From positions 2,209,218 to 2,273,217 of the forward strand of contig JAOSJL010000001.1 in the NCBI GenBank assembly GCA_027494115.1: a DNA stretch of 64,000 bases. Reading direction: 5' to 3'. Under the pieces are notes generated by a model. That model was not told the DNA's origin and did no database searches. It worked only from the letters and a program-made list of their open reading frames with translations. The DNA is from Acidimicrobiia bacterium. Lineage in GTDB: Bacteria > Actinomycetota > Acidimicrobiia > IMCC26256 > JAOSJL01. The position numbers were made by a program, and so were the translations under genes. Numbering within the stretch: position 1 is the stretch's first letter; the number at the start of each line of letters is the position of its first letter. This document shows, one piece after another, positions 17,542 through 29,410 of this stretch.

Positions 17542-19285
17542 TGCGCACCCGTCATGCGGGATCGTTGCGGGCTGCCGACATCGGCCAGAGGGTCACACTG
17601 TGCGGGTGGGTGGCACACCGCCGCGACCACGGCGGAGTGATCTTCGTCGATCTCCGTGACGTCGAGGGGCTGGCACAAGTCGTGATCGACCCCGCACGAG
17701 AGGCCTGCGCCGGCGGCCACGACCTCCGGGGTGAGTACGTCGTGAGAGTGGAGGGCGTTGTGCGGGCCCGGCCCGAAGGAACCGTCAACGCGTCGATGCC
17801 CACGGGTGAGGTCGAGATCGACGTAGACCACCTCGACGTCCTGAGCGCCTCGGAGCCGTTGCCGTTCCCCGTGGACGAGCGGGTCGACGTCGACGAGGCC
17901 CTGCGGCTCCGCTACCGCTATCTCGATCTTCGCCGTTCCCGCATGCAGCGGAACCTGCGTCTCCGGGCCCGGGTCGCGTCCGCCGTACGCCGCGCGATGG
18001 AGGAACAGGGTTTCGTCGACGTGGAGACGCCGACGTTGACCCGCTCCACTCCCGAAGGGGCGCGGGACTTCCTCGTCCCCAGTCGCCTCCAGCCGGGGTC
18101 GTTCTACGCCCTACCGCAGTCGCCGCAGCTGTTCAAGCAGCTCCTCATGGTCGGCGGGGTCGACCGCTACTTCCAGATCGCGCACTGCTGGCGGGATGAG
18201 GATCTCCGCGCGGACCGCGCACCCGAGTTCACCCAGTTGGACGCCGAGATGTCCTTCGCCGACGCCGACGATGTGATGACGGTCATCGAGGAGGCGGTGA
18301 ATGCCGCGGTGGAGGAGGTGACGGGAACGCGCCTCGGATCTGTCGAGAGAATCAGCTGGGAGGAGTCCATGGCGCGTTTCGGCACCGACAAGCCGGACCG
18401 CCGTTTCGGTATGGAGCTCGTCGACTGCTCGGCCCTCTTCTCCGAGGCCGAGTTCCGTGCGTTCGCCGGCAAGCACGTCCTGGCGATGCGGGTCGAGGGT
18501 GCCGGTGACACGTCGCGGTCTCGCCTCGACGAGTGGACCGACCGCGCCAAGCAACTCGGAGCGGGCGGTCTCGTGTGGATGCGGGTCAAGGACGGCGAAT
18601 TGGAGTCGCCGGTGGCCAAGTTCCTCTCCGACGCCGAACAGGCGGGCCTGTGTTCCGCCGCAGCGGCGGAACCAGGGGATCTGCTGCTGGTGGTAGCCGA
18701 CGCGGACCGACGGCGGGCCCAGTCGGTACTCGGTGCGTTGCGTCTCGACCTCGGGCGGCCGGAGCGCACCGACGAACCGCTCGATCTCTGCTGGGTGGTC
18801 GAGTTTCCCCTGTTCGAGGGCATCGACGACGCGGGTCGTGCGCGCTCGGCGCACCACCCGTTCACCGCGCCGCATCCCGATGATGTCGGGCTACTCGACA
18901 CTGATCCGCTCGCCGTTCGTTCCCTCGCCTACGACCTTGTCTGCAACGGCTTTGAGTTGGGCTCGGGTTCGGTTCGAATCCACGACCGTGAGCTCCAGCA
19001 GCGCTGCTTCGCCGCTCTCGGCATCGACGCCGCCGAAGCCGAGGAACGTTTCGGGTTCCTGCTCGACGCATTCCGCTACGGCGTGCCGCCCCACGCGGGC
19101 TTCGCGTTCGGCATCGACCGGTTGGCGATGATCCTGGCGGGGAGCACTCGCTGCGTGACGTCATCGCGTTCCCGAAGACCCAGACGGGCAGCGACCCGCT
19201 CACCGGTGCGCCGGCCCCGGTCGACGAGTCGCAGCTCTCGGACGCGGGCGTTGCTGTTCTCCGGGAGTACCGGCCGGAGCCCTAG
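17538..19285 (+). CDS. aspS: Aspartyl-tRNA synthetase (frameshifted near its end)
   Basis: Bacterial-type AspRS, possibly non-discriminating; this cannot be decided here. N-terminal OB anticodon domain ([21 protein letters not shown]), class II motif 1 ([20 protein letters not shown]), motif 2 ([22 protein letters not shown]), the GAD insertion domain, and motif 3 ([19 protein letters not shown]). After motif 3 one G must be added to GGGG at 19139-19142. The last 48 residues then read [20 protein letters not shown] and end at TAG 19283-19285. About 582 residues. Its stop shares the palindrome CTAG with the stop of the minus-strand gene, so the two genes converge with a 4-base overlap. Confidence 0.94.
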
Positions 19286-19962
19286 ACGACCACGGTCACG
19301 GACGTGGTCTGTCCCTTGCTGACCGTGAACTGCTGGCGGCCGACGCGCATTGCCGTGCCGATCTCCGCGTCCCCGGGTCCGGGAGGGGCCGGGGGACTCT
19401 CTGCGGTCCACTCGAGCGTGTAGGTGCCCGCCTTCACGCCGGCCTGGGAGAACGGGGAGCCGTTCGTGAGCGCGGAATACGACCATGATCCACCCGGGCC
19501 CGACACGGTGATGTCCACGGTCCAACCGCTCGGGGCGACGACCGTTCCCTGGTAGGAGCCGGTGGGGGCCGGCGCGGGAGCCGCAGGTGCCGGAGTGGTC
19601 GGCGACGGAGCTGACGGGGCCTCGAGCTGTTCGCCGGCGACCTCGGTGGGCGCCGTGGTCGAAGGTGCTTCCTGCGCGGTGATCGGGGGGTGCCGTGCTC
19701 GGGGTGGAGTCCCGACCTCGGGTTCGCCGGGAGCCTCGAGCTCGTCGGCGTTGGCTGCGGCCGTCCGGGTGCCGCTGTCGTCGGAGCTCAGCGCTGCGGC
19801 TCCCGCGGCGACACCGACGAGGGCGACCACGGCGACGGTGGCCACGGCGCTGCGGGTCAGAAGACTGCGTCGCCTGAGGCCTGCGGCCCGATCGACGACG
19901 GCGTCGACCGTGTCAGAGTCGGCACGTGGAATGTTCTCGTCGTCGAGATGTTCGAACATCAC
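19282..19962 (-). CDS. Membrane-anchored protein paired with an ECF sigma factor (possible anti-sigma factor)
   Basis: About 226 residues. A short acidic cytoplasmic N-terminus ([24 protein letters not shown]) precedes one membrane segment at about 35-60 ([21 protein letters not shown]). Then come a Pro/Ala/Thr-rich linker and a C-terminal extracytoplasmic domain of about 95 residues with beta-strand character ([29 protein letters not shown]). It is translationally coupled to the sigma gene (GTG/TGA overlap at 19959-19962), the usual arrangement for an anti-sigma partner. I see no zinc-binding HxxxCxxC motif, so the anti-sigma role rests on position and topology only. Confidence 0.6.
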   Translation of the reverse strand: MMFEHLDDENIPRADSDTVDAVVDRAAGLRRRSLLTRSAVATVAVVALVGVAAGAAALSSDDSGTRTAAANADELEAPGEPEVGTPPRARHPPITAQEAPSTTAPTEVAGEQLEAPSAPSPTTPAPAAPAPAPTGSYQGTVVAPSGWTVDITVSGPGGSWSYSALTNGSPFSQAGVKAGTYTLEWTAESPPAPPGPGDAEIGTAMRVGRQQFTVSKGQTTSVTVVV

Positions 19963-20597
19963 CGGACCTCCTCACCGAGAGTGGATCGCAACGCCGCGAG
20001 GCCACGCGACGCGTGGCGCTTCACCGTGCCCGGGGCGCAGTGCAAGAGTCGGGCAGTGTCGGCCTCGGAGACGTCGGAGACGTAACGCAGCGTCACCACC
20101 TCGCGCTGCCGACGACTGAGAGAACGCAGGGCACGCACCAGGTCGACCCGCTCGGCCGTGAACGATGCACCCGTCGTGTCTCCGGCCTCGGCTTCGTGAC
20201 CGAGCGTCGTGAGCCGCCCGAACTTGCGCCACCAGCCGATGGCCAGGTTCGACGCCACGCGCACCACCCACGCCTCGCCGTGATCAGCCACCTGCTTCCA
20301 GCGGACCAGAGCGCGCGCGAGCGCCTCCTGGGCCACGTCCTCGGCCTCGGCGCGACGGCCGATCAGGCGGTACGCGACCTGGTAGGCGCGGGCGTGGAGG
20401 CTCTCGAAAGCTTCCTCGAAGGAGGGGACGTGAGCGGTGGGGGCCTCCGGAGCGCCGGATTCGACTGTCTCGTCTGCTTCCTCTGCTGCGACGAGATCGA
20501 CGTCGATCCGGGTGGTGTGGCCGGACCCGGTGCCCGGCAGGGGAGACGTCGCCACGGAAACCGACGGTAGCGCCGCGATCGGGTGGGTCACTGCCAT
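19959..20597 (-). CDS. ECF-type RNA polymerase sigma factor (SigE/sigma-70 family)
   Basis: Sigma-70 region 2 is at about residues 55-125 (FEEAFESLHARAYQVAYRLIG, AEDVAQEALARALVRWKQV and WVVRVASNLAIGWWRK). Region 4 is at about 150-205 (LRSLSRRQREVVTLRYVSDVSEADTARLL and GTVKRHASRGL). The ATG at 20597 is preceded by GAGAGGT at a suitable distance; an upstream GTG at 20693 would add an unlikely N-terminus. The acidic N-terminal 50 residues are not conserved in the family. Transcribed with the membrane protein downstream and divergent from rarA. Confidence 0.85.
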   Translation of the reverse strand: MAVTHPIAALPSVSVATSPLPGTGSGHTTRIDVDLVAAEEADETVESGAPEAPTAHVPSFEEAFESLHARAYQVAYRLIGRRAEAEDVAQEALARALVRWKQVADHGEAWVVRVASNLAIGWWRKFGRLTTLGHEAEAGDTTGASFTAERVDLVRALRSLSRRQREVVTLRYVSDVSEADTARLLHCAPGTVKRHASRGLAALRSTLGEEVR

Positions 20598-20751
20598 ACC
20601 TCTCATACGCGCCGGCCCGGCATCCGGTTGACCCGTTACCGGAGATTTCCCCGGCAGATCAGCGAACGCCACTGAACGTCCGAAGAATACCACTCTCAGC
20701 GGTCGGCGAGGTCTTCCGGTCCCACCACGCCGGGCAGACCGTGTGCCCGCC

Positions 20752-20757
20752 TACGAT
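20752..20757 (+). promoter_or_regulatory. -10 box TACGAT for leaderless rarA
   Basis: TACGAT ends six bases before ATG 20764, and no Shine-Dalgarno intervenes. Confidence 0.55.
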
Positions 20758-20763
20758 CGGGCA

Positions 20764-22194
20764 ATGGTCGGTGGAGCGGTCGGTGGAGCGGTCGGTGGCG
20801 GGGCGGACCTCTTCAGTGCCCAGGCGGAGTCCGCCCTGTCGCGGCGCGCTCCCCTGGCGGCACGGCTTCGCCCGCGTCGTCTCGACGAGGTCGTCGGCCA
20901 GGATCAGTTGATCGGCCCGGGGGCGCCGCTGCAGGTTCTGCTGGCGTCGGACCGGCTCACATCGGTGATCCTGTGGGGACCGCCCGGCACGGGCAAGACG
21001 ACTCTCGCCCGCCTCATCGCCCGCGAAACCTCCCAGGCTTTCGAGGCCCTGTCGGCGGTCACCGCCGGCGTGAAGGACGTCCGAGCGATCGCCGAGGCCG
21101 CGCGCGCCCGACTCGGCGAGCGTGGTCACGGGACCATCCTCTTCCTCGACGAGGTGCACCGCTTCAACAAGTCCCAGCAGGACGCGCTGCTACCCCACGT
21201 CGAGGAGGGACTGCTCGTTCTGGTCGGCGCCACCACCGAGAATCCCTATTTCTCCCTCACGGCGCCGCTCCTGTCGCGCTCCAGCCTGTTCCGACTCGTT
21301 CCGATCGTTCCCGACGATCTGAGAACCCTCGTTCGGCGGGCACTCGAGGACGACGACCGCGGGCTCGGCGGCGCCGGTCTGAGCATCGCGCCCGACGCTC
21401 TCGACCACCTCGTGGACCGCGCGGAGGGCGACGCACGCAACGTCCTCACGTCGTTGGACGTGGCCGCCGGTCTCACGATCGCGTCCGAGCGCACCGAGAT
21501 CGGTCTCGGCGACGCGGAAGGTGCGCTCGCCACACGGGCGCTCCGTTACGGCGACGACGAGCACTACGACGTCCTGTCCGCTTTCATCAAGAGCGTGCGC
21601 GGCAGCGACGTTGACGCCGGCCTCTACTGGCTCGCCCGGATGCTCGAAGCCGGGGAAGACCCGCGGCTCATCGCCCGGAGGCTCGTGATCCTGGCGAGTG
21701 AAGACGTCGGGATGGCGGATCCGACCGGGCTGGTGGTGGCGGACGCCGCGGCCCGCGCCGTCGAGTTCGTCGGCCTGCCCGAGGCGCAGTTGAACCTCGC
21801 CCAGGCCGTCGTTCATCTGGCGCGCGCACCCAAGTCGAACGCGGTCACCACGGCGCTGGCGGCGGCTCGTGCCGATATCGCCGAGACGTCGACGAGTGGT
21901 GTGCCCGACCATCTCCGGGATGCCCACTACCGCGGAGCGAGCGCGCTCGGCCATTGCGAGGGGTACGTTTACCCCCACGACCGGCCCGGAGGACGGGTCG
22001 TTCAGCGGTACCGCCCGCCCGAGGTGGAGGGGCACCGGTACTACCGGCCCACCGGGAACGGCGCCGATGTGGGTGGTGCCGACATGGGCAGTGCCGACGG
22101 TACGGCCGGCGGTACGGCCGGCGGGGCCGACGTGGCCGACGAGGCCGGCGAGAACGACCAGAGTGGGGGGAGTGGCGACGATGCAGGCAGGTGA
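20764..22194 (+). CDS. rarA: Replication-associated recombination AAA+ ATPase RarA (MgsA)
   Basis: Acts at stalled replication forks. Residues 1-13 are a Gly-rich repeat (VGGA units). The core starts at [19 protein letters not shown]. Walker A is GPPGTGKTT (near 76-84), Walker B is [23 protein letters not shown], and sensor 1 is [11 protein letters not shown]. The C-terminal oligomerisation domain includes [21 protein letters not shown] and [10 protein letters not shown]. After residue about 435 there is a low-complexity Gly/Ala/Asp tail including a duplicated TAGG unit. About 476 residues. The ATG is six bases behind a -10 box, so the transcript is probably leaderless. Confidence 0.95.
   Translation: MVGGAVGGAVGGGADLFSAQAESALSRRAPLAARLRPRRLDEVVGQDQLIGPGAPLQVLLASDRLTSVILWGPPGTGKTTLARLIARETSQAFEALSAVTAGVKDVRAIAEAARARLGERGHGTILFLDEVHRFNKSQQDALLPHVEEGLLVLVGATTENPYFSLTAPLLSRSSLFRLVPIVPDDLRTLVRRALEDDDRGLGGAGLSIAPDALDHLVDRAEGDARNVLTSLDVAAGLTIASERTEIGLGDAEGALATRALRYGDDEHYDVLSAFIKSVRGSDVDAGLYWLARMLEAGEDPRLIARRLVILASEDVGMADPTGLVVADAAARAVEFVGLPEAQLNLAQAVVHLARAPKSNAVTTALAAARADIAETSTSGVPDHLRDAHYRGASALGHCEGYVYPHDRPGGRVVQRYRPPEVEGHRYYRPTGNGADVGGADMGSADGTAGGTAGGADVADEAGENDQSGGSGDDAGR
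20767..20802 (+). repeat. 12-bp tandem repeat, three copies, directly after the rarA start codon
   Basis: The unit GTCGGTGGAGCG is repeated at 20767, 20779 and 20791 (third copy GTCGGTGGCGGG). It encodes [12 protein letters not shown] immediately after the initiator methionine. Confidence 0.9.
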
Positions 22195-22540
22195 CTGGGC
22201 GGCGGTCGTGACATCGATCGCCGTACTGATCCTCGTGGGAGGCCTCCTGGTCGCCCTCACGACCTTGAGCCGGACCCTGCGCGCGCTGCGGTCGGCCGTC
22301 GACGAGATGCGTACAGAGGCCCTCCCCGCAGTGCGCGAAATGCGTGAGACGGTGCGTCAGGCCCAGGGTGAACTCGACAAGCTCGACACACTGCTGGGCC
22401 AGGCCGAGGTGATTTCGCAGACGGTCGATTCCGCCTCCCGCCTCGCGTACCTCACGTTCTCGAGCCCGGCCGTCAAGGCGTTGTCGCTCGGCGCGGGAGT
22501 CGGCAAGGCGGTCCGGAAGCTGCGCGGAGAGGAGGACTGA
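22181..22540 (+). CDS. DUF948-family membrane-anchored coiled-coil protein
   Basis: About 119 residues. An N-terminal membrane segment (VVTSIAVLILVGGLLVALTTL) is followed by a long amphipathic helix (RTLRALRSAVDEMRTEALPAVREM and DKLDTLLGQAEVISQTVDSASRLAYL). This is the organisation of DUF948 proteins, of unknown function and common next to alaS in actinobacteria. I chose ATG 22181, inside the rarA tail (14-base overlap), because a purine-rich GGGGGGAG lies upstream. Likely cotranscribed with rarA. Confidence 0.8.
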   Translation: MQAGDWAAVVTSIAVLILVGGLLVALTTLSRTLRALRSAVDEMRTEALPAVREMRETVRQAQGELDKLDTLLGQAEVISQTVDSASRLAYLTFSSPAVKALSLGAGVGKAVRKLRGEED

Positions 22541-22543
22541 CAC

Positions 22544-25512
<2,969 letters not shown>

Positions 25513-25513
25513 C

Positions 25514-25939
25514 ATGCCACGTGCTCTGGGCGTCGACATCGGTGGGCGTCGCATCGGTCTCGCCCTGTCAGATCCGGAGGGCATCCTCGCGACGCCGCGG
25601 CGAATCCTGGAACGCGTCGGAAGGACCCCCGACAAGGCTGATCACGTGGCGATCGTGGAAGCGGCACGCTCGTTCGGGGTGAAGACGATCGTCGTGGGTC
25701 TTCCCCTGAGCATGTCCGGGGCCACGGGCCCTGCCGCCCGCGCCGTCCTGGACGAGGTCGACGATCTGCGGGAGCTCGCCGGCGACGAGTTCGTCGTCGA
25801 GACCCACGACGAGCGCCTCTCGAGCGTGGCGGCGGACCGGGCACTCGCCCGGACAGGCTCCCGGCGCTCCGGAGAACCCAATGACGACGCCGCGGCGGCC
25901 GTGATCCTCCAGAGCTGGCTGGATGTCAACCGTGGATGA
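25514..25939 (+). CDS. ruvX: YqgF/RuvX-type RNase H-fold nuclease (pre-16S rRNA processing)
   Basis: About 141 residues, intact. N-terminal LGVDIGGRRIGLALSDPEG carries the first catalytic Asp. The second acidic region is VVETHDERLSSVAADRAL and the C-terminal NDDAAAAVILQSWL holds the last Asp. In E. coli the enzyme matures the 5' end of 16S rRNA. It starts one base after the alaS stop and overlaps mltG by 17 bases, an alaS-ruvX-mltG-aroE operon typical of actinobacteria. Confidence 0.93.
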   Translation: MPRALGVDIGGRRIGLALSDPEGILATPRRILERVGRTPDKADHVAIVEAARSFGVKTIVVGLPLSMSGATGPAARAVLDEVDDLRELAGDEFVVETHDERLSSVAADRALARTGSRRSGEPNDDAAAAVILQSWLDVNRG

Positions 25940-27107
25940 CCGAAGCGCCGACTCGGGCGGGGGCGCGGAGGTCGACGTCGACGAATTCGTCGAGGAGCGA
26001 TCCGACGGTCACCACGGCGGAGACGGGCATCTGACCCGTGCGGAGATCCAGGCTGAGCATCGGCGCCGTCCCTCCGCTCGGGTGCGACGCAACCGCGTCA
26101 TCACACTCGCCACGCTCCTGGTCCTCGTGCTGCTGGCGTTTGTGGTCGTGCCGGGTGCGTGGTTCTGGTTCCAGGTGAACCCCCGGGGCGGTTCCGGCGC
26201 CGCCGTGACCCTGCGCATCGAAGAGGGGTGGGGCGTCAAGACCATCAGCGACGAGCTGTCCGACACGGGGGTGATCGGCTCGCCGTTGGCATTCCAGATC
26301 TACGCGGGCGCAACCGGCGCCGGTCCGTTCCAGGCCGGTGAGTACGAACTCGAACAGAACATCGGTGTGCGTGCAGCGGCCCGCGAGCTCGAGGCCGGTC
26401 CCGATGTGACCTTCGAGGAGCTTGCTGTGCCGCCCGGTCTTCGGCTCGCGGAGATCGCAGCTCTCGTCGGCGAGCTCCCGGGGCGAAGCACCGAGGCGTT
26501 TCTCGCGGCGGCCTCGTCGGGCGCCGTGCGATCCGCGTACCAGCCCACGGATGTGACCTCGCTCGAGGGTCTGCTCTTTCCCGACACCTACTTCGTGGCC
26601 GATCACGAAGACGAGACCGACATCCTGCGCACCATGGTGGAGCGTTTCGATGCCGTGGCCACCGACATCGACCTGACGGGCGGCTCAGCCGCGATCGGTA
26701 TCCCTCCGTACCAGGTGATCACCGTGGCGTCGCTCATCGAGTCCGAGACAGCCGTCGAGGAGGAGGGCCCTCTCGTGGCTGCCGTGATCTACAACCGTCT
26801 CGCGGATCAGATGCTCCTCCAGATCGACGCAACAGTCCTCTTTGCCATCGGTGAAAGGCGGCTGGTCACGAGTGACGCTGAACGCCGAACGGACTCCCCG
26901 TACAACACCTACCGCTACAAGGGGCTACCTCCGACCCCGATCTCGTCGGTGACCGAGGCATCGCTCGTGGCCGCCCTGCATCCCGCCGATGCGGAGTATC
27001 GCTTCTACGTGCTGGCGGACGAGGAGGGACACCACGTGTTCGCCGAGACTTTCGAGAAGCACGAGGCCAACGTGGCCGCCGCTGCGGAGAAGGATCTGCT
27101 GGGATGA
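25923..27107 (+). CDS. mltG: Endolytic murein transglycosylase MltG (YceG-like)
   Basis: Terminates growing glycan strands at the outer face of the membrane. A 55-residue acidic cytoplasmic N-terminus precedes one membrane segment (ITLATLLVLVLLAFVVVPGAWFWF). The LysM-like subdomain follows (VTLRIEEGWGVKTISDELSDTG). The YceG core contains the catalytic glutamate in ASLIESETA (E273), LEGLLFPDTYF upstream and SPYNTYRYKGLPPTPISS downstream. 394 residues, intact. It overlaps ruvX at its start. Confidence 0.93.
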   Translation: MSTVDDRSADSGGGAEVDVDEFVEERSDGHHGGDGHLTRAEIQAEHRRRPSARVRRNRVITLATLLVLVLLAFVVVPGAWFWFQVNPRGGSGAAVTLRIEEGWGVKTISDELSDTGVIGSPLAFQIYAGATGAGPFQAGEYELEQNIGVRAAARELEAGPDVTFEELAVPPGLRLAEIAALVGELPGRSTEAFLAAASSGAVRSAYQPTDVTSLEGLLFPDTYFVADHEDETDILRTMVERFDAVATDIDLTGGSAAIGIPPYQVITVASLIESETAVEEEGPLVAAVIYNRLADQMLLQIDATVLFAIGERRLVTSDAERRTDSPYNTYRYKGLPPTPISSVTEASLVAALHPADAEYRFYVLADEEGHHVFAETFEKHEANVAAAAEKDLLG

Positions 27108-27117
27108 GCGGGTCGAG

Positions 27118-27945
27118 ATGAGTGAGCGACCGGTGGTACCGAGCGGAGCGACGCGGGTGGCGTGTGTCGTGGGCGACCCGATCGCGCATTCGCTGTCGCC
27201 GGCGATACACAACGCCGCTTTCGGCGCACTCGGTCTGGACTGGATCTACACGGCGTTTCCCACCACCGACGGCGCCGGCGCCGTCGACGCCATGCGGGTT
27301 CTCCACATCAGCGGGATGAGTGTGACGATGCCCTGCAAGGGAAGCGGCGGCGGCGGCCTGCGATGAGTCTCACCCACGGCCGCCGCACTCGGGTCGGCAA
27401 ACGCCCTGGTGCTGCGCGACGACGGATCCGTGTTCGGGGAGTCGACGGACGGCCCGGGCCTGCTCGCCGCTCTGGTCGACGAGTCTGTCGACGTGGCGGG
27501 TAGAGCGATTCTCGTGTTGGGCGCGGGCGGCGCCGCGAGAGCTGCGACTCATGCATTGACGGACGCGGGCGGACGCGCCAGAGTCGCGGCGCGGCGTTCC
27601 GATGCCGCCGAACGCGCTGTTCGAGGCCGTGGAGCCACGGTGGCGTGGTCCGATGTGGAACCTGCGGTCGCTGCATGTGACGTCGTCGTGAACGCGACGC
27701 CGATCGGGATGGGTGGTGAGCCGCCGCCGTTCCGTGCCGAAGCCCTGCATGCAGATCAGGTGGTGGTCGATCTCGTGTACGACCCGCCGCACACGCCGAT
27801 GATGGCGGCCGCAGCGAAGGCCGGTGCCCGCACGGTCAACGGTCTGGGGATGCTCGTTCACCAGGCAGCGATCGCGTTCGAGCTGTGGACGGGCGTTGCA
27901 GCGCCGGTGCGTGCCATGCAGGCCGCAGTCGGTACCAAGGGCTGA
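27118..27945 (+). CDS. aroE: Shikimate dehydrogenase (two compensating indels and an apparent internal stop)
   Basis: Reduces 3-dehydroshikimate with NADPH. The N-terminal substrate domain has DPIAHSLSPAIHNAAF (serines binding shikimate). The NADP domain has VLGAGGAARAATHAL, then VVNATPIGM and NGLGMLVHQAA. In between, the sequence as given hits TGA at 27364-27366. Removing one G from GGG at 27339-27341 and adding one C to CCC at 27373-27375 restores KEAAAAACDESHPTAAALGSAN, the expected loop after the catalytic lysine (MPCK; the family usually has PHK). I therefore annotate one gene of about 275 residues. Confidence 0.9.
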
Positions 27946-28060
27946 TACCGGTCGAACACCTCGATATCGTCGGCGTTCAAGAACTTCGGCGGATCCGCCG
28001 ACAACCCGGTCAGAGGAGCTGAGCCTCCTCGCTCGGACCTGGACCGCCGGAGGAGTCCCC

Positions 28061-29310
28061 GTGCCGCTTTCGGGCACACTCGATGCGTTCTCACTCGACG
28101 AGGTACTCGAGTGGCTCGCGCACGCCCGAAAGACGGGCGCGCTGAGGGTCGACCAACCCGATCATGTCGGTGGCGTCGTCTATTTCGCGGGAGGGCGATT
28201 CTGCGGAGCGGAGTCGGGGGAGCTCACGGGAAAGGTGGACGCCCCCGAAGAGCTCGAGGCTCGGATCATCGATGTGTGTTTCGCGTTACTGCGTGTGGAC
28301 GGGGAGGCTTCGAATTCGAACCCGACTGTCTCCTCCTGGCCTGTCGGAGCCGGGCTCGACGTGGCACCCGTCCTGGATCACGTACGCGGTCTGGTACGCG
28401 ACTGGTCGGCGATCGAGGGTGTGATCCCGTCACCCAATGCACGCCCCCTTCTCGCGCGCAACCTGAACCGGGAGTCGATCCAGCTCGAGCGCGACACCTG
28501 GAGCGTCGTCACCACGGTCGACGGTCACAAGAACGTCCGCGAGATCGCCAGGACACTGGGTCGCTCCGTTCTCGATGTGTCAGGTGTGCTGAAGGGTCTC
28601 GTCGAGGCAGGCGCGGCCGAGATGGTCGGCGAGCGACATGCGGTCGACGGCCCGATTTCCGAGCACGTCGAGGTCCCCGACGTGTCGGTCGCGCTGGCCG
28701 CAGACGAGGTGGCCGCAGACGAGGTGCCTGCAGACGAGGTGGCCGCGAACGAGGTGGCCGCAGACGAGGTCTCTGCCGAAGGCCCATCGAACGTCGGCGT
28801 GCCACAGGAGGTGCCACCGGCCACGCCGGTGTTCGCTGAAGTGGGTTCACCGCGGCGCGACGTCACGCCGTTCACCATGGAGGAGTTGAAGGCTGCGCAG
28901 GCCGAGGCGCAGCGATCCGTCGAGAAGGCCACGGGCCCCACGCCCGGGGATCCTCCGCGTCCGGAACGTGCCGGCGGGGCCCCGGGGAACTCGCCGACCC
29001 CTCACTCCTCGAAGCCGGAGCAGAGGCCGCGGCATTCCTGGAACCCGAGGCGGGAAACGCACCGGGTCGCACGATCCTCGCTGAGGCTCTGACCGGAGGT
29101 GGCTCGAGCGGGACCAACCCCCCTGAGGGCTCTGCGGTCTCCGAGGTCTCATCGGTGGATCCTCCGAGCGAGGCCCCTCAGGAGAGCGAAGAGAGTGACA
29201 CGGAGAAGGACGAGAAGGAGGAGCAGGAGTCGTCCCGGGAGCCCAGGCCGCTGTCGGCTCGGGAACGGGGCGAGGCGCTGAGGATGTTCTCGAGCCTTCA
29301 CCGGTCCTGA
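28061..29310 (+). CDS. DUF4388-domain protein at the head of the pilus cluster (frameshifted)
   Basis: The N-terminal DUF4388 domain begins immediately (PLSGTLDAFSLDEVLEWLAHARKTGALRV, residues 2-30, then GGVVYFAGGRFCGAES). DUF4388 resembles PATAN-type signalling domains found with two-component and type IV pilus motility systems. A second domain near residues 130-190 looks winged-helix-like (VVTTVDGHKNVREIARTLGRSVLDVSGVLKGLVEAG). Then comes a disordered Glu/Ala/Pro-rich tail with five ADEVA repeats. GTG 28061 has a strong GGAGGAG upstream. One G must be added to GGGG at 28984-28987; the corrected tail ends at TGA 29308-29310 with GEALRMFSSLHRS. Position suggests a regulator of the pilus motor. 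Confidence 0.72.
28700..28774 (+). repeat. 15-bp tandem repeat, five copies, inside the DUF4388 gene
   Basis: Units of GCAGACGAGGTGGCC with single changes at 28700, 28715, 28730, 28745 and 28760 encode ADEVA, ADEVP, ADEVA, ANEVA and DEVS-type peptides in a disordered tail. Confidence 0.9.
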
Positions 29311-29410
29311 CGCCAACCGGGAAGGGTCTCTGCGCCGGGGAACCCGACGGTTACAGGAACACGCCGAAGGGGCCGATACACCCAGTGCAACACACTTAGC
29401 GGGAGGTCCG

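Noticed and set aside
27364-27366. Selenocysteine or other recoding at the in-frame TGA of aroE
   Set aside because: No SECIS-like structure, and two homopolymer indels restore the conserved peptide exactly.
27946-28060. Regulatory RNA between aroE and the DUF4388 gene
   Set aside because: Two small palindromes are visible (CGGCGGATCCGCCG and GAGGAG-CTGAGC-CTCCTC), but they match no riboswitch core I know and may only be a terminator.
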